This document shows positions 1 through 5,738 of a stretch of DNA of 9,144 nucleotides, piece by piece. Made by a program: the position numbers and the translations under genes. Below the pieces are notes generated by a model, which saw only the letters and a list, made by a program, of their open reading frames with translations, did no database searches and was not told the DNA's origin. The number at the start of each line of letters is the position of its first letter. The first letter of the stretch is position 1. The stretch comes from Desulfobacterales bacterium. GTDB lineage: Bacteria; Desulfobacterota; Desulfobacteria; Desulfobacterales; SpSt-501. The stretch spans positions 1 to 9,144 of the forward strand of contig JALOOS010000087.1 in assembly GCA_025454275.1 (NCBI GenBank), in the 5' to 3' direction.

Positions 1-61
1 CCGACTCCGACTCGGCACTCCGACTATTTTTTTAAATATCCCGCATCCCGTATCCGGCATC
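1..61. repeat. Two short degenerate tandem repeats in an intergenic flank
   Basis: Bases 1-25 hold three copies of CCGACT (1-6, 7-12, 20-25), with a diverged CGGCACT between the second and third. After a T/A-rich spacer (27-39), bases 41-61 hold three adjacent 7-base units, CCGCATC, CCGTATC and CGGCATC, which differ at one or two positions. Both lie directly downstream of the minus-strand FKBP-like gene. They are too short for a CRISPR or an IS end. No hairpin followed by a T run that would serve as a terminator for the leftward genes was found here. The first array reaches the window edge and may continue outside. Confidence 0.5.
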
Positions 62-64
62 AAC

Positions 65-451
65 TCACCCGCAGCCGCAGCCGCAATCGCAGCCCGATCC
101 CCCGTGGGCGGAGAGTTCGGCCATCGCCTTGACGATATCCCGGGCGGCCGGTGTTTCGATCCGCGTGATCTTTACCCTCATGTGCACTGCATCGCGGCCC
201 GTGAACGCAGGGCAAAGCTGCGGTGCGAGATGCTCGAAGAACCGCTCGACCTGCGGGGTCATGACCTCGAGATCGACCACATCCCCGACCCGCTTGCCGG
301 CCAGCCGGGCTTCGAAAGGGGTGATGCCGCTGCGGCCGATGCCGCAGATGAAAGCAAGCTCCATACCGGCGTGGGAGGTCCCCTCCACCCGGAGGGTCTC
401 CGCGGCGCTGATGCTGAGGTGAATTTTCCGCAACGGCTCAACCCGGTCCAT
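65..451 (-). CDS. Short SlyD-like FKBP-type peptidyl-prolyl isomerase with Cys-Gly tail
   Basis: This 128-residue protein resembles the FKBP core of SlyD-type prolyl isomerases, which catalyse cis-trans isomerisation of X-Pro bonds and act as chaperones. The recognisable block is at about residues 30-65: a G-x-G turn, then phenylalanine-glutamate (PFEARLAG) and G-K-R-V-G-D, matching the SlyD pattern around 'LE.AL.G...GD'. The large insert-in-flap chaperone domain of SlyD appears to be missing, so it is much shorter than E. coli SlyD (196 aa). The last seven residues are C-D-C-G-C-G-C, then G, in place of SlyD's His/Cys-rich metal-binding tail; metal binding is an inference. The start at 451 is chosen because an AGGAGGAG Shine-Dalgarno sequence (456-463) precedes it, overlapping the stop of the upstream gene. 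The in-frame ATG at 652 would run through the M14-like gene and is rejected. No signal peptide is seen, so it is probably cytoplasmic. Family is moderately sure, activity unknown. Confidence 0.6.
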   Translation of the reverse strand: MDRVEPLRKIHLSISAAETLRVEGTSHAGMELAFICGIGRSGITPFEARLAGKRVGDVVDLEVMTPQVERFFEHLAPQLCPAFTGRDAVHMRVKITRIETPAARDIVKAMAELSAHGGSGCDCGCGCG

Positions 452-455
452 AAAG

Positions 456-463
456 CTCCTCCT
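456..463 (-). promoter_or_regulatory. Shine-Dalgarno sequence fixing the FKBP-like start
   Basis: On the minus strand the sequence reads AGGAGGAG, ending four bases before the ATG at 451. It touches the stop codon of the upstream M14-like gene (463-465), which suggests the two genes are translated from one message. It decides the FKBP-like start in favour of 451 over the longer in-frame option. Confidence 0.75.
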
Positions 464-1467
464 CACGGCTGCCGGCCGCCGGCCGGAGAGGGCTCCGGCG
501 GGGCCGCATGTTCTGTGATAAGGACTTCGATCGCCATCCGCTGGAGCGCCACCCGGTCCGCCAGCGGGAGGATGGTCGGGGTCACGATCATGTAGACCGA
601 CCGTGCGACCTGGCGCCGCGCGTAGGCCGGGAGTGAAACCGATCCGAGCCACTCCAGCAATGTCAGGTGCCAGGAAGAGACACTGACAAGCCCGCTCTTC
701 GGGCCTGCCGGCCTTCCCTCGATCGGGAAGCCGCGGGCAACGGCCTCGGCCAGAATGCGCTCGGCCGCCCCGGTCGCATCCATCCCGAACAGATGGACGG
801 AAAAGCCCGTGGCTTCGGCATCCTCGCGCAGGTCGATCACGAGGTCGTAGCGCTTGTCTCTCAAAAAACGCCGGATGATCCGGGCCTCGCGTGATTCAAA
901 CGATCGGAAGTCCCGGTCGATATCGATGCGCATCGGATTCCGTCCCAGCCCGTGCACCCAACCCCAAGGGTTCACCACCGGCAGGATGTCGGCATCGAAA
1001 AGCGCTCCCGGGCCATGGGGGGTGATCAGCTGCTCGATGGTGGCGAGAGCGCTTTCGACTCCGGCCGCTTCATTGCCGTGCACCCCGGCCACGATCAGCA
1101 CGCGCCTGAGATCGGGCACGAAGGGCCGATAGACCATGCGCCAGAAGGCCGCCGCTTCGCCGGGCTGTTCGATCCGGCCGATATCCGTGAGCAACAGGCT
1201 TGCCGAGGCCCAGTCGGCCAGCTCGAGGCGCTGCTGAATGGGTTCCAGGCTTCGCACGACCCTGACCTCTTCCCCGAAGGGGGTGGGAGTGGAACGCAGC
1301 AGCGAGCAGCCGAACGCCGAGAGCAGAATCATCGCCGCGAGCACCCCTCCCCGGGCACCGCAAAGAATCCGTCGCCAGGGGCGGGATGCCGGGGCTCGGG
1401 GCGGAAAGTTCCGCTCATCCTTGGGAAAGAGGATTTCTCCTCGCGGGGTGGCAGCCATGCGCGTCAT
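463..1467 (-). CDS. M14-family metallocarboxypeptidase-like protein, probably exported and possibly inactive
   Basis: This 334-residue protein has the layout of the M14 / succinylglutamate-desuccinylase-like zinc hydrolases. The first two zinc ligands are visible in GVHGNE (H130, E133), followed by NPWGW (166-170), R176-N177 and DIDRDF (182-187), the substrate-binding and 'NRNF'-like part. The third zinc ligand, normally His in a 'DLHE' motif, is Arg (IDLRE, R214, codon CGC). The catalytic Glu expected in a C-terminal 'T-x-E-T-P-T' motif is Val (MIVTPT, V295). It may therefore be a non-catalytic binding protein. A basic segment followed by a hydrophobic stretch (residues 31-53) ends in AFGC (C54), which could be a poor lipobox or a signal anchor; export is an inference. 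The start is uncertain: ATG 1467 has no clear Shine-Dalgarno sequence, ATG 1458 is nearly equal, and GTG 1344 and ATG 1332 lie in frame at the signal segment. The FKBP-like gene follows after 11 bases. Confidence 0.65.
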   Translation of the reverse strand: MTRMAATPRGEILFPKDERNFPPRAPASRPWRRILCGARGGVLAAMILLSAFGCSLLRSTPTPFGEEVRVVRSLEPIQQRLELADWASASLLLTDIGRIEQPGEAAAFWRMVYRPFVPDLRRVLIVAGVHGNEAAGVESALATIEQLITPHGPGALFDADILPVVNPWGWVHGLGRNPMRIDIDRDFRSFESREARIIRRFLRDKRYDLVIDLREDAEATGFSVHLFGMDATGAAERILAEAVARGFPIEGRPAGPKSGLVSVSSWHLTLLEWLGSVSLPAYARRQVARSVYMIVTPTILPLADRVALQRMAIEVLITEHAAPPEPSPAGGRQP

Positions 1468-1625
1468 CGCAGGCCGATCCCTGGTCCGCGACGATCCAGG
1501 CCGAGCAGCTCCGCCCGTTGTGCACCTCTATCCGGAGTCCCTGCGCAGTCGGCATCTCGCGGAACTCTTGCGGCCGGCCGGACGTAAACCCGGGCCAGGT
1601 ACCTGAAACGGTCGATCATAAGGGC

Positions 1626-1654
1626 AATCTAACCAACCCCGCCCCCGCACGCAA
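1626..1654 (-). promoter_or_regulatory. Weak leftward sigma70-type promoter candidate
   Basis: On the minus strand, TTGCGT (1654-1649) and TAGATT (1631-1626) are separated by exactly 17 bases. The -35 box matches consensus only in its TTG. Transcription would begin near 1619 and give a leader of about 150 bases before the M14-like ATG at 1467. No better candidate was found for the leftward genes. Confidence 0.3.
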
Positions 1655-1700
1655 GGGCCTCCTCCGAGCCCGGCCGGATCCTGCGCAAACGGCCCGGGCT

Positions 1701-1729
1701 TTGACTTCAGAGCCAAAATCGGGTAGATT
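1701..1729 (+). promoter_or_regulatory. Sigma70-type promoter for the HNH gene
   Basis: TTGACT (1701-1706) and TAGATT (1724-1729) are separated by 17 bases, close to the consensus TTGACA-N17-TATAAT. Transcription would start near 1736, leaving about 60 bases of leader before the HNH start codon at 1797. It lies in an AT-richer patch within GC-rich surroundings, and it excludes the long upstream in-frame start at 1386. Confidence 0.65.
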
Positions 1730-1796
1730 CCTGCCGCGCGACGACAGCGAGGCGGGTTTCATCTTCCTGGTTTCTCAACGCCCCGGGAGCCTTCCC

Positions 1797-2300
1797 ATGA
1801 CCCACTGCATCCTGCTGAATGCGGACTACACGTTTCTCAACCTGGTCAATTGGAAACGAGCCGTCTGCCTGATGACCAAGGGCAAAGTGGAGGTCATCAA
1901 GGATTCCGGTGCGGCCGTGCGGGTGGCAAGCGGGGTGGAGCTCAGGATCCCGGCCGTCATGCGCCTGGTCAAACTGATCCGGACCATCTACCGGGCCGGG
2001 GTGGCCTTTACCAAAAGGAACGTCCTGGTGCGGGACGGGTTCCGCTGCGCCTACTGCGGCGGCCAGAAGGAGCGGCTGTCGATCGATCACATCATTCCCA
2101 AGTCCCGCGGGGGGAAGACCAATTTCGAAAACTGCGTGGCTGCCTGCCGGGGCTGCAACCTTCGAAAAGGCGGGCGCACTCCGAGCGAAGCGGCCATGTA
2201 CCTCAAAGTCAAGGCCTACCAACCCACCATTTCGGAATTTCTGCGCCTGAAGTTTCAGAATCTGGGTTTCAGCGACCTCCTGGCCGAACTGGGTTTTTGA
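1797..2300 (+). CDS. Stand-alone HNH endonuclease-domain protein
   Basis: This 167-residue protein has a C-terminal HNH nuclease fold with structural zinc. C84-x2-C87 (CAYC) and C117-x2-C120 (CRGC) form the expected pair of zinc knuckles around the D97-H98 motif (IDHIIPKSRGG), and N109, N112 and N121 are candidates for the N and final residues. The family cuts DNA, usually with one divalent metal. The N-terminal 70 residues (LLNADYTFLNLVNWKRAV) form a conserved-looking module typical of a widespread group of bacterial HNH proteins whose role is not known to me. The start at 1797 has GGGAG (1785-1789) seven bases upstream and lies about 60 bases below a good promoter; the in-frame extension to 1386 is rejected. 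No methyltransferase, phage or intron features lie beside it, so a restriction or homing role is not supported. The next gene, ileS, has its own promoter candidate. Confidence 0.85.
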   Translation: MTHCILLNADYTFLNLVNWKRAVCLMTKGKVEVIKDSGAAVRVASGVELRIPAVMRLVKLIRTIYRAGVAFTKRNVLVRDGFRCAYCGGQKERLSIDHIIPKSRGGKTNFENCVAACRGCNLRKGGRTPSEAAMYLKVKAYQPTISEFLRLKFQNLGFSDLLAELGF

Positions 2301-2355
2301 CCTCCCGCCCGCAGCTGCGACTCCTCCCCGGCCTTCCCGCCCGGAGCCGGCTTGG

Positions 2356-2384
2356 TTGACACTGATGCGCTTTGCCGCTAAGTA
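2356..2384 (+). promoter_or_regulatory. Promoter candidate for the ileS-lspA-holA operon
   Basis: A perfect -35 box TTGACA (2356-2361) is followed 17 bases later by TAAGTA (2379-2384), a poor -10 that matches consensus mainly in its first TA. Transcription would start near 2391, about 29 bases before the ileS ATG. That leader is too short for a T-box riboswitch. The 55 bases between the HNH stop and this promoter hold only an imperfect GC-rich stem (2328-2350) without a T run. Confidence 0.5.
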
Positions 2385-2419
2385 GAGCCCATTTTCCTAA
2401 CCTTGCGCGAGGGGATCTG

Positions 2420-5224
2420 ATGGATTATAAAAAGACCTTGAACCTGCCCACCACCTCGTTTCCCATGAAGGCCGACCTCGCCCGGCGCGAGCCTGATCAG
2501 CTCAAACGCTGGGAGGAAATGCGGCTCTACGCAACCATCCGGCAGATGTCCAAAGGCCGCGAGCCCTTCATCCTGCATGACGGCCCGCCCTACGCCAACG
2601 GCCATATCCACATCGGGACGGCGCTCAACAAGATATTGAAAGACATCATCGTCCGCTCGCGCCAGATGGCCGGCTTCGACGCGGTCTACGTCCCGGGCTG
2701 GGACTGCCACGGGCTGCCGATCGAGCACAACGTGGACAAGGAGCTGGGCGAAAAGAAGAGCACCCTGACCAAGACCCAGGTGCGCCGGCTGTGCCGGGCC
2801 TACGCCGAGAAGTTCATCGACATTCAGCGCGAGGAGTTCAAACGGCTGGGCGTCATGGGAGATTGGGAGAACCCCTACCTCACCATGAACCATGAATACG
2901 AGGCGGTGATCGCCCGGGAGTGCATGCAATTCGCCCTGGAGGGGGGCCTCGTCCGCAGCAGAAAGCCCATCTACTGGTGCGCGACCTGCCAGACCGCGCT
3001 GGCCGAGGCGGAGATTGAGTATCAGGACGAGGTGTCGGCCTCGATCTACGTCAAGTTCCCCCTGGTCGAGAATCTATCCGCGGACTACCCGGTGCTGGCC
3101 GACCGGCCGGTTGCGGTCGTCATCTGGACCACGACCCCCTGGACGCTGCCGGCGAACCTCGCCGTGGCGCTGCACCCGGAATTCGATTATGTTGCCGTGG
3201 AGGCCGGCCCCCACGGGGTGCTCATCATGGCGCGCGAGCTCGTCGCGACCTGCATGCGCCATTTCGGTATCGACGCCTATTCCGTCCTTACCCGCATCGA
3301 CCCGCGGGTGCTCGAGCGCAAGCACTGCCGCCACCCTTTTTACCCGCGCGAGGCGCTCATCGTCCTCGGCCGCCATGTCACCCTCGATGCGGGAACCGGC
3401 TGCGTCCACACAGCGCCCGGCCACGGCCGCGAGGACTACGAGGTCGGGCGGGAGTACGGCCTCGATCCCTACTCTCCGGTGGATGACCGGGGCTGTTTCA
3501 CGGCCGAGGTCGACTTTTTCGCGGGGCAGTTCGTCTTCGATGCCAATCCGAAGATCAGCGCGCGGCTCCAGGCGAGCGGCACGCTGGTCAAAGAGGGCCG
3601 CTTCGAGCACTCCTACCCTCACTGCTGGCGCTGCAAGGAGCCGGTGATCTACCGGGCGACCCCGCAGTGGTTCATCCCGATGGACACGACCGGCCTGCGG
3701 CGGCGCACCCTGGAGGAGATCGGGCGGGTGACCTGGATCCCCGGCTGGGGCCGGGAGCGGATCACCGGCATGATCGAGAACCGCCCCGACTGGTGCGTCT
3801 CGCGCCAGCGCGCCTGGGGGGTGCCGATCACGGTCTTCACCTGCGAGAGCTGCGGGCAGCTGTTGATCACCCCGGAGATCGCCGCGCGGGTCACGCGCCT
3901 GTTCGCCGCGCATGGTGCCGATGCCTGGTTCGAACGCGCCCCCGCTGAGATCCTGCCGGAGGGGAGCCGCTGCGCGGGCTGCGGTCATGCGGGGTTCCGA
4001 AAGGAAGAGGACATCCTGGATGTCTGGTTCGACTCCGGGGTGAGCCATGCCGCCGTGCTCGAGGTGCGTCCCGACCTGCGCTGGCCGGCCGATCTCTACC
4101 TCGAGGGCAGCGACCAGCACCGCGGCTGGTTCCACAGCTCGCTGCTCACCGCCGTGGGCCTGCGCGGGCGCGCGCCTTACCGTTCCGTGCTCACCCACGG
4201 GTTCGTCGTCGATGCCGACGGCCGCAAGATGTCCAAATCGCTCGGAAACGTCATCGCCCCGCGCGAGGTGATCGATCGGTACGGAGCGGAGATTCTGCGC
4301 CTGTGGGTCTCGGCCTCCGATTACCAGGAGGATGTCCGCATCTCGAACACCATACTCACCCAGCTGAGCGATGCCTACCGCCGCATTCGAAACACCTGCC
4401 GCTTCATGCTCGGCAACCTGAATGACTACGACCCGGACCGCGACCGGCCGGCCCCGGGCGCGATGCGGGAGATCGACCGGTTCATCCTGCACCGGCTCCA
4501 GGGCCTGCTCGCGAAAATCCGCCAGGCCTACGACCGCTACGAGTACCACACCATCTATCACGCACTGCACAACTTCTGCACCGTGGATCTCTCGTCGCTC
4601 TACCTCGACATCCTCAAGGACCGGCTCTACACGTCGCCGGCCCGCTCGGCCGAGCGCCGCAGCGCCCAGGCCGCGCTCCACCGTCTGCTCGATGCGATCG
4701 CCCGGGTGATGGCGCCGATCCTGCCCTTCACCGCGGAGGAGGTCTGGCAGCACATGCCGGCGGCGGCCGATAAAACTGCCAGCATCCACATGGCGCAATT
4801 CCCCGACCCGGATGAGGGACTGATGGACGCGGCTCTGGCCGCGCGCTGGGAGCGCCTGCTCGAGGTGCGCGCCGAGGTGACCAAGGCGCTCGAGGCGGCG
4901 CGGGTGCAGAAAGAGATCGGTCATGCGCTGGACGCGGCTGTGACCATCTCCGTCGGTCCCGAGCTCTTTGCCGAGCTTGCGCCCCTTGCCGGGGATCTGC
5001 GCTCGATCCTGATCGTTTCAGCGGCCGAGCTGGTTCAGGAGGCTCCGCTCGAGGGGGCGGTCGAGAGCTCCGAGATACCGGGGTTGAAAGTCCGTGTGCA
5101 GGCGGCGGCCGGAAAAAAATGCGCCCGCTGCTGGGTCTACGCCACCTCGATCGGCGAGAGCCCCGAGCACCCCACGATTTGCCGGCGCTGCCGGGAGTCC
5201 CTGGCCCGGATCGAGACGAGCTGA
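2420..5224 (+). CDS. ileS: Isoleucyl-tRNA synthetase
   Basis: This class I aminoacyl-tRNA synthetase charges tRNA-Ile with isoleucine using ATP, and its editing domain hydrolyses mischarged valine. The 934-residue product is close to E. coli IleS (938). Visible signatures in order are PPYANGHIHIG (residues 57-66, the HIGH-type ATP site), the CP1 editing domain with TTTPWTLPAN and GTGCVHTAPGHGREDY, WCVSRQRAWGVP, DVWFDSGVSH, EGSDQHRGWFHSSLL and KMSKS at 603-607. The C-terminal zinc-binding cysteines are C901, C904, C921 and C924, the spacing expected for bacterial-type IleS. The ATG at 2420 is chosen because GAGGGGA (2409-2415) lies just upstream and the protein begins MDYKKTLNLP, typical for the family; a TTG at 2372 would lie inside the promoter. 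The stop is followed after one base by the lspA ATG, so the two are probably translationally coupled. No defects seen. Confidence 0.98.
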   Translation: MDYKKTLNLPTTSFPMKADLARREPDQLKRWEEMRLYATIRQMSKGREPFILHDGPPYANGHIHIGTALNKILKDIIVRSRQMAGFDAVYVPGWDCHGLPIEHNVDKELGEKKSTLTKTQVRRLCRAYAEKFIDIQREEFKRLGVMGDWENPYLTMNHEYEAVIARECMQFALEGGLVRSRKPIYWCATCQTALAEAEIEYQDEVSASIYVKFPLVENLSADYPVLADRPVAVVIWTTTPWTLPANLAVALHPEFDYVAVEAGPHGVLIMARELVATCMRHFGIDAYSVLTRIDPRVLERKHCRHPFYPREALIVLGRHVTLDAGTGCVHTAPGHGREDYEVGREYGLDPYSPVDDRGCFTAEVDFFAGQFVFDANPKISARLQASGTLVKEGRFEHSYPHCWRCKEPVIYRATPQWFIPMDTTGLRRRTLEEIGRVTWIPGWGRERITGMIENRPDWCVSRQRAWGVPITVFTCESCGQLLITPEIAARVTRLFAAHGADAWFERAPAEILPEGSRCAGCGHAGFRKEEDILDVWFDSGVSHAAVLEVRPDLRWPADLYLEGSDQHRGWFHSSLLTAVGLRGRAPYRSVLTHGFVVDADGRKMSKSLGNVIAPREVIDRYGAEILRLWVSASDYQEDVRISNTILTQLSDAYRRIRNTCRFMLGNLNDYDPDRDRPAPGAMREIDRFILHRLQGLLAKIRQAYDRYEYHTIYHALHNFCTVDLSSLYLDILKDRLYTSPARSAERRSAQAALHRLLDAIARVMAPILPFTAEEVWQHMPAAADKTASIHMAQFPDPDEGLMDAALAARWERLLEVRAEVTKALEAARVQKEIGHALDAAVTISVGPELFAELAPLAGDLRSILIVSAAELVQEAPLEGAVESSEIPGLKVRVQAAAGKKCARCWVYATSIGESPEHPTICRRCRESLARIETS

Positions 5225-5225
5225 A

Positions 5226-5711
5226 ATGACGGCCGGAAAGATCCGCTTCCTGGCCCTGGTGGCCGCCGCGGTGCTGGTCCTGGACCTGAGCTCCAAGGCC
5301 CTGGTGCTGGCCTACCTGCCGCTGGGCACTAGTGTTCCGGTCATCCCGGGGTTTTTCAATCTTACCCATGTCCACAACCCCGGGGGCGCGTTCGGGTTTC
5401 TGTCAGGGATGGGGCCCCAGGTGCGGGCGGCTCTCTTCATCTTCGCCTCTCTCGCGGCCGCCGGCCTGATCCTGTGGATTTACTTCCAGACGCCGCCCCA
5501 TCAGCGCCTGCTCGCCGCGGGGCTCGCCCTGGTCTTCGGGGGCGCCATCGGCAATCTCGCGGACCGGATACGTTTCGGAGTGGTGGTCGACTTTCTTGAT
5601 TTCCATATCGGGGATTGGCACTGGCCGGCCTTTAATGTGGCCGACAGCGCCATCACCGTCGGTGTCCTGATTTTCGCCGCGCACGTGGTATTCGCCAAGA
5701 AGGCAACCTGA
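5226..5711 (+). CDS. lspA: Prolipoprotein signal peptidase (signal peptidase II)
   Basis: LspA is the inner-membrane aspartyl protease that removes the signal peptide from diacylglyceryl-modified prolipoproteins, cutting before the lipid-bearing cysteine. The 161-residue product has the usual family length and four predicted membrane helices (about 5-30, 66-86, 95-112 and 139-156). Conserved motifs are D20/K24 in helix 1, NPGGAFGF (51-58, the 'NxGAAF'-type loop), GNLADR (109-114), VVDFLDF with the probable catalytic D122, and FNVADS with the probable catalytic D140. The ATG at 5226 lies one base after the ileS stop; the ileS-lspA arrangement is common in bacteria. A longer in-frame reading from 5094 would overlap the ileS zinc-finger region and is rejected. 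The C-terminus is short (KKAT). The holA start codon follows after 27 bases. Confidence 0.97.
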   Translation: MTAGKIRFLALVAAAVLVLDLSSKALVLAYLPLGTSVPVIPGFFNLTHVHNPGGAFGFLSGMGPQVRAALFIFASLAAAGLILWIYFQTPPHQRLLAAGLALVFGGAIGNLADRIRFGVVVDFLDFHIGDWHWPAFNVADSAITVGVLIFAAHVVFAKKAT

Positions 5712-5738
5712 CCCGCGGGCCCTTCACCCCTGGACTCC

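Larger units (their letters stand above)
1468..1796. other. Divergent intergenic region (329 bases) with promoters and a possible decayed small gene
   Basis: This stretch separates the leftward M14-like/FKBP pair from the rightward HNH gene. It carries a strong rightward promoter candidate (1701-1729) and a weaker leftward one (1626-1654). On the minus strand, 1619-1464 is an open 51-codon frame starting ATG and ending in an ATGA overlap with the M14-like start. A second frame at 1555-1415 encodes 46 residues. Third positions are mostly G or C in the first 16 codons of the former and the first 40 or so of the latter, as if one coding sequence had shifted frame near 1570. No Shine-Dalgarno sequence or known family supports either frame, so no gene is called. 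The long in-frame extension of the HNH gene through this region is not coding-like. Confidence 0.5.

Noticed and set aside
1386..1796. Long N-terminal extension of the HNH frame (137 extra residues)
   Set aside because: It runs through the promoter at 1701-1729, is low-complexity and coding-unlike, and the ATG at 1797 has a good Shine-Dalgarno sequence.
2328..2350. Terminator after the HNH gene
   Set aside because: CCGGC/GCCGG with a bulged inner TCC/GGA forms an imperfect stem and no T run follows; evidence is too weak.
2301..2419. T-box riboswitch in front of ileS
   Set aside because: The gap is only 119 bases and a promoter candidate leaves about 29 bases of leader. No specifier loop or antiterminator/terminator pair is visible.
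3074..4924. 616-residue open frame on the minus strand opposite ileS
   Set aside because: It is the antisense shadow of a clear ileS with high GC third positions; it shows no motifs and is Arg/Ala/Val/Asp-rich in the way such shadows are.
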